Source: Caldicellulosiruptor kronotskyensis 2002
GTDB lineage: Bacteria; Bacillota; Thermoanaerobacteria; Caldicellulosiruptorales; Caldicellulosiruptoraceae
Assembly (NCBI RefSeq): GCF_000166775.1
Contig: NC_014720.1
Span: 1,916,501 to 1,980,500 of the forward strand
Length of the DNA: 64,000 nucleotides
Direction of reading: 5' to 3'
Under the pieces are notes generated by a model. That model was not told where the DNA came from. It did not search any database and saw only the letters and a list, made by a program, of their open reading frames with translations. The position numbers were made by a program, and so were the translations under genes. Of the stretch, positions 25,850-36,470 are shown piece after piece (position 1 is the stretch's first letter; each line of letters begins with the position of its first letter).

Positions 25850-26560
25850 GTGAAGAGGAAAAATCTTTCAATTGTCTTAAATATCATTGCAATTGCAGGA
25901 TTTATTTTACTGGCAACGGCAGTAGCCATACGATACTCTCATTTTCTTGTAAATATTGTCTCAAATCCGCAGAAATTTAAAAGCTGGGTTTTGTCTTTTG
26001 GTCATCTTGGTGTGCTTGTCTTTATCCTAACTCAAATTCTTCAGGTTATTATTTCTGCTATTCCAGGTGAAGCTGTGCAAATCTCTGGCGGATACCTTTA
26101 TGGTACGCTGCTTGGCACAGTATATTCGCTAATTGGCATCATGATAGGCTCTGTGTGTGTATTTTATATAACAAGGCTTTTGGGATTTGGTCTTGTGAGG
26201 AAAATTGTCTCCGAGGAAAAGCTCAGAAAATTTTACTCGCTTATTAATTCACCAAAAGGAGAAATAGCCATATTCTTACTCTTTTTAATTCCAGGACTTC
26301 CAAAAGACATTCTGACATACATTGCTGGACTTTCGCCAATAAAACCACTAAGATTTTTTGCAATTGTAGCCATTGCAAGACTGCCAGGAATATTTTTTTC
26401 ATCATACATTGGAAGCAGCCTTGAAGAAAAAAACTACACAATGGCAATTGTAGTTTCTGCTGCAGCTGCTATTTTGTTTGTCTTGGGTGTTGTATACAGA
26501 GACAAAATCATAAAAACCATTCATAATTGTGTGCACAAAAAAGGTAGCAGCAATCTTTAA
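25850..26560 (+). CDS. TVP38/TMEM64 family membrane protein
   Basis: 236 residues with about six hydrophobic segments. The SNARE-associated/VTT core carries the family pattern ISAIPGEAVQISGGYLYGTLLGTVYSLIG and FLIPGLPKDILTYIAGLSP. The family is related to DedA proteins and is linked to lipid scrambling; the exact substrate here is unknown. GTG start with GGAGGG upstream. It is transcribed divergently from the por operon, and its last codons fall in the serS terminator hairpin. Confidence 0.88.
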   Translation: MKRKNLSIVLNIIAIAGFILLATAVAIRYSHFLVNIVSNPQKFKSWVLSFGHLGVLVFILTQILQVIISAIPGEAVQISGGYLYGTLLGTVYSLIGIMIGSVCVFYITRLLGFGLVRKIVSEEKLRKFYSLINSPKGEIAIFLLFLIPGLPKDILTYIAGLSPIKPLRFFAIVAIARLPGIFFSSYIGSSLEEKNYTMAIVVSAAAAILFVLGVVYRDKIIKTIHNCVHKKGSSNL

Positions 26561-26582
26561 ATGATGTACTGCTGCTACCTTT
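26540..26582 (-). terminator. Terminator shared by serS and the TVP38 gene
   Basis: Thirteen-base stem (AAAGGTAGCAGCA with TGCTGCTACCTTT). On the minus strand TTTTTT follows, making it a strong serS terminator; on the plus strand the T run is weaker. It overlaps the stop of the plus-strand gene. Confidence 0.8.
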
Positions 26583-26597
26583 GTTCTTCCCTAATTT

Positions 26598-27955
<1,358 letters not shown>

Positions 27956-28003
27956 TATCTTTGCGCCTCTTTCCAAGCTACCTTGATTTTTGTGTCAAGG
28001 ATC

Positions 28004-28032
28004 TTTACAATAGCCTCAAAATGTTGTATTAT
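28004..28032 (+). promoter_or_regulatory. Promoter of the tRNA-Arg gene
   Basis: TTTACA at 28004-28009, 17-base spacer, TATTAT at 28027-28032, ending 20 bp before the mature tRNA 5' end. Confidence 0.65.
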
Positions 28033-28052
28033 ATTGTTTGCAAAAACGTTGT

Positions 28053-28129
28053 GCGCCCGTAGCTCAGTAGGATAGAGCAATGGTTTCCTAAACCATGTGC
28101 CGGAGGTTCGAGTCCTCTCGGGCGCACCA
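28053..28129 (+). tRNA. tRNA-Arg (anticodon CCU)
   Basis: Full cloverleaf. The acceptor arm GCGCCCG pairs with CGGGCGC, the D arm has GCTC/GAGC, and the anticodon arm ATGGT/ACCAT holds the loop TTCCTAA (anticodon CCT). The T arm carries GGTTCGAGTCC. CCA is encoded at 28127-28129. It reads AGG codons. Confidence 0.97.
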
Positions 28130-28156
28130 GTGAAAAGTAAATATCTTTAAGTAAGC

Positions 28157-28213
28157 AAAAAACCTGTGCTACGAAGAAAGCTAAGTCTAAAAAATGGTCA
28201 GCACAGGTTTTTG
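28157..28213. terminator. Terminator between tRNA-Arg and the YgjP-like gene
   Basis: AAAAACCTGTGCT (28158-28170) pairs with AGCACAGGTTTTT (28200-28212) around a 29-base loop. T runs are present on both strands, so it can serve both genes. Confidence 0.75.
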
Positions 28214-28240
28214 TCTTATGTAAAGTAGTGAGCTTAGTCC

Positions 28241-28915
28241 CTATAAAGTTAGCAGATACCCATTTTTCTTCAGCCAATCCTCATGTTTCTTGTAATCAGG
28301 CATGAGCAGTTTTACCTTTGTCCAAAAATTTTTGCCATGATTTTTCTCTTCAAGGTGCACAAGCTCATGAACAATCACATAGTCTATTACAGACAGCGGT
28401 GCCATAATAAGTCTCCAAGAAAAGTTTAAGTTACCTTTTGCAGAACAAGAACCCCATCTTCTCTGTGCATTTGTTATATTTACTTTGTTGTATTTAAAAT
28501 CTCTTTTTTGAGCCCACCAGTTTACTCTCTCAAGAATCTTCTCATAGGCAGCTTTTTTATACCAATCTATGAATACATTCTTTGCTTCTGGCAAAGCACT
28601 TCTTGAGAGATAAAACCCATTTTCGAATTTGAGCGGGACATCTTGGTTTTCAACTATGTGCAGTTTATAATACCTGCCAAGGTATAAAAATCCCTCTCCG
28701 CTGACAAATTCTTTTGGCAAGACTTTGGGATCTCTTAATTCTATCTCTTTCTTTCTCTTGTCAATCCACTTTCTATGTTTTTGAATAACATCCCATATTG
28801 TTTTTTCATCCACATTGATCGGAGCTTTGACTATGAGTGTGCTATTTTCTGTTATTTGCAAAGCTATGGTTTTTCTATTTGAGCGTATGATTTTTTCAAT
28901 TTTAATGTCTAGCAT
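28241..28915 (-). CDS. YgjP/SprT-like zinc metallohydrolase (DUF45)
   Basis: About 224 residues. The HELVHLEEKNHGKNFW stretch near the C-terminus is the HExxH zinc motif with a third ligand His, preceded by NAQRRWGSCSAKGNLNFSWRL, the family signature. Such proteins are thought to be proteases or metal hydrolases of unknown target; some are linked to restriction systems. ATG 28915 is favoured over GTG 28924 because the site GGGGTGA overlaps the latter. It lies beside the degraded type I restriction island. Confidence 0.85.
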   Translation of the reverse strand: MLDIKIEKIIRSNRKTIALQITENSTLIVKAPINVDEKTIWDVIQKHRKWIDKRKKEIELRDPKVLPKEFVSGEGFLYLGRYYKLHIVENQDVPLKFENGFYLSRSALPEAKNVFIDWYKKAAYEKILERVNWWAQKRDFKYNKVNITNAQRRWGSCSAKGNLNFSWRLIMAPLSVIDYVIVHELVHLEEKNHGKNFWTKVKLLMPDYKKHEDWLKKNGYLLTL

Positions 28916-29070
28916 AAATGTCACCCCAAAATATCTTCAATTGTCTTTTAATACAGCATTAAAACCTGTTTATTTTCTGTAAAATTATAGTATTTTTCTA
29001 TCCTGTGTAAACTCTCAATACTTCCATTTCTTAAATGATGTCTTCAAGAATTACTTTTAGTATACGCTTT

Positions 29071-29361
29071 TTAGACATATACTGCTTCCTCCATTATGAA
29101 AGGCTTTAGACGTGGATTTATAGCTGATTTAATCACAAGGTCAACCTTTTTACCAAAAAGTTCTTCAAGGTAGAATTTCAAATTCATATAATTATCGAAT
29201 GTTTTGTAACCCTCTTTAAAATCAACAATGATATCTATATCACTATCTTTTCTTTGTTCGCCTCTTGTATAGGAGCCAAAGATAGCAATTTCAGTTACTC
29301 CGAACTTTTCCACTAAATAATTTTTTCGTTCTTGTAGAATTACTTGTATATCATTGTTCAT
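29071..29361 (-). CDS. MNT-type nucleotidyltransferase (MntA-like)
   Basis: 96 residues with FGSYTRGEQRKDSDIDIIVDF, the GSxxRG...SDxDxxV motif of minimal nucleotidyltransferases. Members usually pair with a HEPN RNase toxin (HepT), which they AMPylate. No HEPN gene is seen on either side. The start overlaps the hsdS stop by four bases, so it is translated with hsdS. An orphan antitoxin or a modifier attached to the restriction locus are both possible. Confidence 0.85.
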   Translation of the reverse strand: MNNDIQVILQERKNYLVEKFGVTEIAIFGSYTRGEQRKDSDIDIIVDFKEGYKTFDNYMNLKFYLEELFGKKVDLVIKSAINPRLKPFIMEEAVYV

Positions 29362-30617
29362 TTTTCTTCCTCCTCAATAAGGTGGTTTACCCTGACTTTG
29401 CCTGTTAGCAAATCTTCCATTAAGCCTTTTTTGATTCTTTCAAGTTTTTCCTTATAGGCTTGCTCTTTTTCTATGACTTCATCTATTTGAGATAAAATTG
29501 AAGCTATGCGTTGTTGTTCGGGAAGAGGTGGAAGAGGAATTAAAATTTCCTTAAAGGTTTCTCTCGTAATTGTATTAAATACATTTCCATATGCTAATGA
29601 TAAAAATGAAGTAATAAAATGTTTTAAAGCATAATATAGGAAATCATTGGAGAGCTTCATTTTATCTTTTGCATCAAGGCCGTAGCATGACTGATTGAAA
29701 GCCATATCCGCCCCAAGTTGTGCTAACACACCTACAGTACCGCGTGCAGATATTATCAACATACCTTTTTTAAGTAGCTTTGTTGCACTTTGCTTTAATC
29801 CTAATTCAGTTATGTATTTTGAACTTGAGAAAACCCATCTTTTGCCTATATTAAAATCTTCTACAGATAGCCAAGGTATACTTCCATTCCAAAACTCGGG
29901 CCTTTCTGTGCTTGGAGTTCCTCCATTAATTAAGTTGACATGTCCGTAGACATCCACCACTTCCCACTCCTCTGGAATCCTCCCAAGCGGTGAATCCTTG
30001 AATTTATCAATATTCTCATCTCTCAACCTCCACCTCTCACTTTCACCCTCACCCTCATTTACCACTCCTTTAGTAAGCAAATCTTGCATCAAACCTTGCT
30101 TTATGCGTTTATACTTTTCTATAATAGCGTCAGTTTTTTCAATTGCATTATCAATTGTCTCAAGTATTTCAGCGATTTTGCGTTGTTCGGGGAGAGGGGG
30201 AAGAGGAATTAAAAATTTAGAATATTCAGAAATCCAAAATCTTTTATGTTCACTTCCCGGTTTAAAATTAAGTAATTGCATTGAATTATAAACATAATAA
30301 AGGTTCACAAAGTTACACTTAGACTTAAGAATTTTAACCGCAGAAGATTTTAATTTGAATGGGAATGCAATATATCTACTTTCAGTGGTAAAATCATCAA
30401 ATATTATCACAGGAATATTGTTGTATATTCCTTGATGCTCTTGAGTAAATCCTAATATGAAAGTTTTCCCTGGAGTTAAAACAGGTATTCCATGTCTTTT
30501 ATCATATTGTTCATCTTTGACTATATACTTATTAGGCTGTTCATACGCTAAAACTTCCCCCAACTTTACCCATTTCCAACCTTCAGGAAGTTTTCTCTTA
30601 TCCACTTTCACAGTCAT
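29358..30617 (-). CDS. hsdS: Type I restriction-modification specificity subunit
   Basis: 419 residues with two target recognition domains, each followed by the conserved helical spacer: IPLPPLPEQRKIAEILETIDNAIEKT in the middle and IPLPPLPEQQRIASILSQIDEVIEKE at the end. The protein recognises a two-part DNA sequence. The frame is intact, although the partner hsdM is split and the regulator gene between them is broken, so it may have no working complex. Ribosome site GGAGG directly before the ATG. Confidence 0.93.
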   Translation of the reverse strand: MTVKVDKRKLPEGWKWVKLGEVLAYEQPNKYIVKDEQYDKRHGIPVLTPGKTFILGFTQEHQGIYNNIPVIIFDDFTTESRYIAFPFKLKSSAVKILKSKCNFVNLYYVYNSMQLLNFKPGSEHKRFWISEYSKFLIPLPPLPEQRKIAEILETIDNAIEKTDAIIEKYKRIKQGLMQDLLTKGVVNEGEGESERWRLRDENIDKFKDSPLGRIPEEWEVVDVYGHVNLINGGTPSTERPEFWNGSIPWLSVEDFNIGKRWVFSSSKYITELGLKQSATKLLKKGMLIISARGTVGVLAQLGADMAFNQSCYGLDAKDKMKLSNDFLYYALKHFITSFLSLAYGNVFNTITRETFKEILIPLPPLPEQQRIASILSQIDEVIEKEQAYKEKLERIKKGLMEDLLTGKVRVNHLIEEEEK

Positions 30618-30667
30618 ACCTCCATTTAATTCCTTTGGTTTTTTGGCTCATTCGGATTATTTTTGGC

Positions 30668-30877
30668 TCATTTTTGATTCATAAGTATATAATGTAATGT
30701 CCTTTTACCCTCTCCACAAATCGAGAAAATACCCATATTAACAAGTTCTGTCAAATCTCTCGTTGCTGTTGCTTTTGAGATATTACATATTCCCTGATAC
30801 TCCTTATTCGTTATTTTCCCTTTCTCCTTTACATACATAACTGCCTTTATCTGCCTTTCATTTAACCCAAGCTTGGC
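30668..30877 (-). pseudogene. C-terminal winged-helix piece of an AlbA_2-type regulator
   Basis: Reads KLGLNERQIKAVMYVKEKG, then ITNKEYQ and KATATRDLTELVNMGIF to a stop at 30670-30668. This is the HTH tail of AlbA_2/COG2865 ATP-binding regulators. The rest of the gene lies beyond the TnpB element at 32182-32492, so the element split it. Confidence 0.75.
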
Positions 30878-30879
30878 TT

Positions 30880-31010
30880 AATACTCTTCTGTGTATATGT
30901 CTTTGTGAACTACCATCCGCCTAAAGAGGTGGAGGCTTTGTGAGAAGTTTGGTAGCACTATGCCACCCTTATTCTCACAGGATGGTTCACACACCCACTA
31001 CTGGCTATCT
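30880..31010 (-). ncRNA. Right end of the TnpB element; probable omega RNA region
   Basis: Downstream of and overlapping the tnpB 3' end, the minus strand holds a stem CCACCT-CTTT-AGGCGG (one mismatch) followed by about 40 bases to the element edge. In IS200/IS605 elements the guide (omega) RNA comes from this right end and its tail pairs with target DNA. Assignment is by position only. Confidence 0.3.
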
Positions 31011-32175
31011 GCTTTAAAGCAGACTCACCAGCTACTTTTTTCAATATGTTTATTGCTCCATTTATATCCGTATTTACAACATTCCCGCACTCCTTGCATA
31101 CATATAAACCCCTAAATTTCCTATTGCTTTTACTTACTATCCCACACCTGCTGCACTTCTGCGACGTGAAACTTTCATCCACTTCTACGTACTCTATGCC
31201 ATAGAAATGACACTTTGCCCCAAGCTTTCTCTTAAATTTCTCATACGGAATAGCTACAAAATTTTGATTATTTACTCTACCAAGGTTTATTCCTTGCTTT
31301 ATATCCTTCAGTTCGCCAATCACTACTCTGCCAATTTGATTACTTAAGCAGTGCTTGACTATTAAGTTTGCTGCTTGATTTAAAAAATTGTCAATTATAT
31401 GCTGTCTTTTAAGAGAAATTTGAGCAAGTTTTTTGCCATATTTAATCCTCTGCTTTGAGTATATACTCTGCAGTCTTGCCCTCTCTTTGTTATACCATCG
31501 GTTAATTGATTTTATATACCTGCCTTCTATCAAAAAGGCAGTCCCGATGGTATCAACTACTGCTGCAAAATTATCAAGTCCTAAGTCTATTGATAAGCAC
31601 CTGTCTTTATTGAAATTGCAGGGTTGTGTTGTTTCTTCGTATACATACTCAATCTCAAACCATCTGCCATCGAATTTTGGCACTATCCTGACTTCTTTTA
31701 TTCTATTACCTAAAACTGCAGGTGGCAAATTAAAATACAGGTATCTTACTCCGAACTCTTTGTAAAAACTCCTGCCTAAACTTAATCTTAATTTATCTTG
31801 TTTTACTTTGAACTGGTCTTTTGGGAAACTAAGAAGAAACATTCCGCCTTTGGGCAAATATTTTGGCAGTGAAACTTTCCTTTCAACTTTTCCTTCTTTC
31901 TTTGCTGAAAGTATTGCAATAAATGATTTAAAAGCTTCATCTACTGCCTTTACTGTCTGCTGGGCAACCTGAGAAGGTAGCAGTCTATAATTTTCGTTTC
32001 CCTTCACAAGATGATATACAATTTCATATCTTAGGTATTGCTGATTTGTGAAATAATGCTGCCTAACTTGGTAGAGTGTGTAGTTATACAAATTTTTCGA
32101 AAAATGACACAGGATTCTTAGCAACTTGTATGTTTGTTTGTGACACCTTATATGATTTTTTTGAGTTTTATACAT
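30958..32175 (-). CDS. tnpB: TnpB RNA-guided nuclease
   Basis: 405 residues with all RuvC residues in place: SIDLGLDNFAAV (first Asp), VVIGELKDIKQG (Glu) and NTDINGAINI (last Asp). A zinc ribbon CSRCGI...CKECG sits between the last two. The N-terminal helical/OB part is complete. TnpB is an RNA-guided DNA nuclease that keeps the element in place after excision. ATG 32175 with GGTGAGG upstream. No TnpA transposase is near, so movement would need one from another copy. Confidence 0.9.
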   Translation of the reverse strand: MYKTQKNHIRCHKQTYKLLRILCHFSKNLYNYTLYQVRQHYFTNQQYLRYEIVYHLVKGNENYRLLPSQVAQQTVKAVDEAFKSFIAILSAKKEGKVERKVSLPKYLPKGGMFLLSFPKDQFKVKQDKLRLSLGRSFYKEFGVRYLYFNLPPAVLGNRIKEVRIVPKFDGRWFEIEYVYEETTQPCNFNKDRCLSIDLGLDNFAAVVDTIGTAFLIEGRYIKSINRWYNKERARLQSIYSKQRIKYGKKLAQISLKRQHIIDNFLNQAANLIVKHCLSNQIGRVVIGELKDIKQGINLGRVNNQNFVAIPYEKFKRKLGAKCHFYGIEYVEVDESFTSQKCSRCGIVSKSNRKFRGLYVCKECGNVVNTDINGAINILKKVAGESALKQIASSGCVNHPVRIRVA

Positions 32176-32181
32176 TTGACC

Positions 32182-32492
32182 TCACCCGAAGAATATTGTA
32201 TCATATCTTTTGCAATTCATCTCCATCTTGCAGAAGATGGAATCTTCTTGCTGACTTCTTTGATAAAATTCGACCACAAAACCGCCTTCTTCTTTAAACT
32301 CAGGTTCTGGCAGTCCTGCTTCTTTGCAAAGTTTAACCATTCTTTTTGTGCCGCTTCCCCATTTTTCAATCAATCCTGCAAGGAAAAATACATAAGCAAT
32401 ATGCCTACTGCATAGTATTAAAATGCACAGATTGTTTTAAGATGCTCGTCGCTCCACTGTGCTTTAAATTCCACTTGTTTAGACTCTCTCAT
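32182..32492 (-). pseudogene. AlbA_2-type ATP-binding regulator, N-terminal and middle pieces
   Basis: Starting at 32492 (ATG overlapping the hsdM stop) the frame reads [19 protein letters not shown] and stops after 24 codons. In another frame from about 32415 down, RHIAYVFFLAGLIEKWGSGT and MVKLCKEAGLPEPEF follow, a later region of the same protein. A deletion with frameshift therefore removed most of the gene, and the TnpB element then cut it before the HTH tail at 30668-30877. These regulators are common between hsdM and hsdS in type I systems. Confidence 0.75.
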
Positions 32493-34509
32493 AGTATCCA
32501 AGTTCCTCCAAAAATTTATTTAACCTACTGACTTCCTGCTCTCGTTCCTTTAAAAGATGTTCAAGAGACACATGATATTTATCCCAAAGCTTTTCAAAAA
32601 TCTTTATCAGTTCTTTTTTCTCTGCATTTAAGTACTTTTCAAGTTGATTGCTAATTAATTCAAAGAACTTTTCAAGCAATAGCTCCTTCGCTTCTTCTTC
32701 GGTAATAGATTCAATCTTTTCATCTATCTTATTTTCAATTTCCTTTTGCTTTCTGCTTATCTCACTTCTCACCTTTTTAATTTCCTTTTCTTTTTGAGCA
32801 ATATTTTCTAACAAATCTTCCCATTTTTTTGCTTCTCTTCTCGCAGCCTCGCTGTCTTTTGATTTTAAATCTTTAACCAAGTCCTTCAGAAACTCTTTGA
32901 CCTTGCTTGCAGTTTTATCTCCCTGCTGCTCTTCATCCCAATCTTCAACTTCTTCTAAAAGCTCACTTAAATCTGCTTCAATTTCGGCAAGCCTGCTTTC
33001 AACATCTTCAATTTTTTCTATATCTTCTTTAAAATATTTTTCTTTAATTCTTTCTCTTTCAACCAAATTCTTGTTCCAACCAGCAGAAACTATACTTTTA
33101 AAATCATAAACAAGCTCTTCCCACCAATTTGCAAATATGCCCGCTATTTTGAACTCATCAAATGTTCCAATTGGCAATAAGCTATCTTTCAATTTTTCCA
33201 AAGCTTCATTTCTAAACTTCCAAAGATTATTTCTGCCAAAAAACTGTTCAATTTCAGTCCTTACAAGCTGCCACCACTCCAAAAGTTTTTCTTTGTGTTT
33301 TTCTATTGTAGCTTTCACTTCAGTGCAATTATCAATCAGTTCCCTAATTTGATTTCTGTCAGTAATATCTTTTTTAAACTCCAAATAATTTTCACTCTTC
33401 TCTGCCAGCAAAATATCATAGCTCAAGTTAAATTTCCTCAACTGTTTTTCATACAGCAATACTTCTTTTTTGGGTAGACCACCAAAAAGATGTGCACGAA
33501 CATCTTCAATTTCAGGATCTGGGGAATTGTCCACATAACGTCTAATATTCAGATTAAAATCGTTTTCTTCTATCTCCTTTATATCAACCAACCTGGAGTA
33601 TTTAGGTATCTCTTTCTTTTCATCGAACACTGTAACTATTTTTTCTATGTCCTCTGGTCTCAAGAAATTCTGATTTCTACCTTCTCCATACTCTCTATCA
33701 GCGTTGATAAACAAGATCTTATTTTTTAAATGTTCTGGCTTGTTTTTATTAACCACAATAATACAAGCTGGTATTCCAGTGTTGTAGAAAAGCTTCGGCG
33801 GCAGTCCTATTATTGCCTCAATTAGATCATCTCTTACAATCCCTTCCCTTATAACCTTTTCCTGTCCACCTCTGAACAAAACTCCATGAGGCATAACTGT
33901 TGCCATTACTCCGTCATCTTTCAGGCTTGCAATCATGTGCTGCAAAAACATAAGGTCTGCCTTTTTTCCATTCTCAGGAGTAAAGCCATATTTAAATCTT
34001 TCTTCAAACTGCATATTTGCGCGGGTATAGTTTTCTGAAAAAGGCGGATTGGCTAATATTCTGTCAAACCTTTTTATGTATCCATTTTCCAAAAACATGG
34101 GGGTTGTCAACACATCTTCATTTTCTATGTGCGCATCATTGATGCCATGCAAAATCATATTCATTTTGCATATAGACCATGTCAATCCGTTAAGTTCTTG
34201 ACCATAAAGTGCTAAGTTTCTTGGGTTTTGTCCTTGTTCCTCAACGTAGTGGAATGCCTCGATCAAGAAACCACCAGAGCCCACAGTTGGGTCGTAAATT
34301 GACATACCCTCACGGGGTTTGACTAACCTTACCATCAATTTTTTAACATGTGATGGTGTGTAAAATTCTCCTCCTTTTTTACCAGCTGAATCGGCAAATT
34401 CCTTTAACAAATACTCATAAGCAGCACCAAGCAGATCAGGAAATTCAAAGTTTGAAGGTGTTAGTTTATACTTGTTGAAATGGTTAATAAGATTAAAAGG
34501 CATCACCAT
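32479..34509 (-). CDS. hsdM: Type I methyltransferase subunit, main part (5' end lost to a deletion)
   Basis: 676 residues holding the catalytic region: [32 protein letters not shown], the SAM motif [11 protein letters not shown] and NPPF ([11 protein letters not shown]). A long coiled-coil C-terminal tail (about residues 470-670) follows. The normal N-terminal HsdM_N domain is in a separate frame at 34493-34744. About 100 residues between the two are missing, and the frame shifts at the joint (near 34495). The ATG at 34509 has no ribosome site, so expression would need reinitiation. It probably has no function, although the catalytic core is complete. Confidence 0.75.
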   Translation of the reverse strand: MVMPFNLINHFNKYKLTPSNFEFPDLLGAAYEYLLKEFADSAGKKGGEFYTPSHVKKLMVRLVKPREGMSIYDPTVGSGGFLIEAFHYVEEQGQNPRNLALYGQELNGLTWSICKMNMILHGINDAHIENEDVLTTPMFLENGYIKRFDRILANPPFSENYTRANMQFEERFKYGFTPENGKKADLMFLQHMIASLKDDGVMATVMPHGVLFRGGQEKVIREGIVRDDLIEAIIGLPPKLFYNTGIPACIIVVNKNKPEHLKNKILFINADREYGEGRNQNFLRPEDIEKIVTVFDEKKEIPKYSRLVDIKEIEENDFNLNIRRYVDNSPDPEIEDVRAHLFGGLPKKEVLLYEKQLRKFNLSYDILLAEKSENYLEFKKDITDRNQIRELIDNCTEVKATIEKHKEKLLEWWQLVRTEIEQFFGRNNLWKFRNEALEKLKDSLLPIGTFDEFKIAGIFANWWEELVYDFKSIVSAGWNKNLVERERIKEKYFKEDIEKIEDVESRLAEIEADLSELLEEVEDWDEEQQGDKTASKVKEFLKDLVKDLKSKDSEAARREAKKWEDLLENIAQKEKEIKKVRSEISRKQKEIENKIDEKIESITEEEAKELLLEKFFELISNQLEKYLNAEKKELIKIFEKLWDKYHVSLEHLLKEREQEVSRLNKFLEELGYYERV

Positions 34510-34744
34510 AAGAGCTTGGATCTTCTAATAGTTCATGTATTTGCTTTTCAGAAAATCCCATAACTTTAAATCTATCTTTTAACTCCTGTCTTTTTTCTTC
34601 AAAAACATCCGAAGTATATTTTAGGAAAATCATGCCAAAAATATATTCTTTATACTCAGAGGCATCCATCTTACCTCTGAGTATATCAGCTGCTTTGAAA
34701 AGATGTGTTTCTATCTGTCTTAAGGTTATTTTGTCACCAGCCAA
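34493..34744 (-). CDS. hsdM: Type I methyltransferase, N-terminal piece (truncated)
   Basis: 83 residues matching Hsd[21 protein letters not shown] and [20 protein letters not shown]. It ends DPSSYGDAF and a stop made by the deletion joint. Intact relatives continue through about 100 more residues before LINHFNKY, which is where the next frame picks up. TTG start at 34744 with GGAGGGG. Confidence 0.7.
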   Translation of the reverse strand: MAGDKITLRQIETHLFKAADILRGKMDASEYKEYIFGMIFLKYTSDVFEEKRQELKDRFKVMGFSEKQIHELLEDPSSYGDAF

Positions 34745-34861
34745 ATCAACCCCTCCGATTAAACTTTATTGACACAACAAATTTTTCATTATAATCATTT
34801 TATTCTTTGTTATCTATTTTACCAATTACTAAATTATTTTTCAATCAATTCAACCTGTGAG

Positions 34862-36470
34862 GATAGTGTCAAGAGTTTGTAGGAAAAAATTTTATTAGAA
34901 TATACCTGCATTATAGAAGCTACAACTAATCAAAGACTTTAGTGCTCTTCGTAACTGGTTAACTTTACCATTTGCTATAACTGGTATATTATTCCATTTT
35001 TCCGTACCTTTTCGTACTCTTTTCCCGTTCTTTATAATTCCTTTTGCTATTTCTTTAACTTCTTGCCTTTCTGCTTTCTTAGCTTTTATCTTCTCTAAAT
35101 ATACATTCATAAGTTCAAAACCATTGTATTTTAAACTCAATAACTTTACCATGGTCTCTGCTATATCTTCACTCCATCCTCTTGGTCTTGAACTCATCCT
35201 CTCTGCTAATACATGACTTACATGCCCTTCTGCACTACATCCCTTTATATTAACATTCGCTGCTTCTAATACTATATTATCCCAGTGCGAAAGTATGTAT
35301 CTCCTTCCCTTCTTTATCCTCCTCTTAGCTAACTCATCTTCTTTAACCTCCTCCATCTTTTCTTTTACTAATGCCTCAAATCCCTCTCTATCCTTCTCTC
35401 TTAATGCTTTCAAAATCTCATTAAATAATTTTCTATCCCCTCCTGCTATTTTCATTATCTCCTTCGTTAAGTGAAACTTATCTAATACAAATTCCGCTCC
35501 ATCTATCCACTCTAATCCCTTCTTTATCCAATTAGCTCCATCTCCTAAAAGATATATGTTTTCTATCTTCTCAACTTCAAAATTCTCTTCAATATACTTA
35601 CCCACTTTTGCCCAAAAATCATCTGCATCCTCTTTTACACTGCTAAAATAATGCAAATCCTTTAATTCCTTCCTAATAACAACGCCCTTCTCTTCCTTAT
35701 ATCCCGTATTTATGTAAGCAAGCTTCGCTATCTCTTTCTTTCCATTCTGTAATGAAATATGGTCTTCATCCGCCTCTATATAAAGCTCTTTTACAACTTT
35801 CTTCTCTCCTCTTACACTCTTGCTATGCTGGATTTCATCTAATTCTTTACTATCTATCCCTTTCAAAATATTCATTACACTTTGTCTACTAATCCTATCC
35901 TCCCCTAATACTTCCTTTGCTGCCTTCTCATATGACATGTCTACTACTCTCTCTATTATCGCTCCCTTTACCGCATTGTCTATCCTTTGATATCTCTCTA
36001 TCCCTAAAACTATATCAACTAAATAAACATATCCTTTGCCTTCCTTATCTTTGTAATATGTTCTCTCATATTCAATATCACCAAATATTGTCTTTAAACC
36101 CCTCTTGTCTCTCCTCACAACCTCATACCTCTTCTTCCTCTCTTCGTTCTCTTTCAATGATTCATCTATAAGTTCACATGCTTCCTTTATCATCTCCTTG
36201 CCTATCAGGTCTAACTGCTTCTTAAGTTCAATTGAATATTCCGCTAAATCCTTCTCCCTTTTCACTATCTTCTCTAATCCTTCCTCAAAAGTCTTTAAAA
36301 GTTCTTCTATTTTTGATACAATATTTTCAGTCATTTTGCTCCCTCCTTTGGTTTGTTTTTCCTTTTTCTTTTTTTTATTTTTCATCATTATATTCTACTT
36401 CATTTTTTCTCTTCTACCAAGAGGAGGGAGCTTTTTTCCATCCAATGTCCTATAAATATTTTACACTAAG
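34862..36470 (-). mobile_element. ISLre2-family insertion sequence
   Basis: About 1.6 kb with one transposase gene. Both sides carry the 9-bp direct repeat ACCTGTGAG (34853-34861 and 36471-36479), a target duplication. The ends are imperfect inverted repeats: TAGTGTCAAGAG..TGTAGGA on the left and TAGTGTAAAATA..TATAGGA read inward from the right. The conserved duplication implies a fairly recent insertion. Confidence 0.85.
34895..36334 (-). CDS. ISLre2-family (UPF0236) transposase
   Basis: About 479 residues from MTENIVSKIEEL, with AAGGAGGG upstream; an in-frame run of lysine codons lies above without support. The family pattern includes the YERTYYKDKEGKGYVYLVD region, ELYIEADEDHISLQ, LLGDGANWIKKG, FVLDKFHLTKEI, and GCSAEGHVSHVLAERMSSRPRGWS near the end. 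The frame is intact, so the element may still move. Confidence 0.9.
   Translation of the reverse strand: MTENIVSKIEELLKTFEEGLEKIVKREKDLAEYSIELKKQLDLIGKEMIKEACELIDESLKENEERKKRYEVVRRDKRGLKTIFGDIEYERTYYKDKEGKGYVYLVDIVLGIERYQRIDNAVKGAIIERVVDMSYEKAAKEVLGEDRISRQSVMNILKGIDSKELDEIQHSKSVRGEKKVVKELYIEADEDHISLQNGKKEIAKLAYINTGYKEEKGVVIRKELKDLHYFSSVKEDADDFWAKVGKYIEENFEVEKIENIYLLGDGANWIKKGLEWIDGAEFVLDKFHLTKEIMKIAGGDRKLFNEILKALREKDREGFEALVKEKMEEVKEDELAKRRIKKGRRYILSHWDNIVLEAANVNIKGCSAEGHVSHVLAERMSSRPRGWSEDIAETMVKLLSLKYNGFELMNVYLEKIKAKKAERQEVKEIAKGIIKNGKRVRKGTEKWNNIPVIANGKVNQLRRALKSLISCSFYNAGIF

Larger units (their letters stand above)
30880..32250 (-). mobile_element. IS200/IS605-group element with tnpB only (IS1341-like)
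   Basis: Contains one intact tnpB and no tnpA. The right edge is near 30878-30882, where the reading frame of the broken regulator resumes. The left edge is near 32240-32265, where a 7-bp hairpin CCATCTT-CTGC-AAGATGG (32223-32240) resembles a subterminal end hairpin. The exact ends need comparison with an empty site. Confidence 0.7.

Noticed and set aside
28029-28277. 82-codon minus-strand ORF over the tRNA
   Set aside because: It is the complement of tRNA-Arg and its terminator and has no ribosome site.
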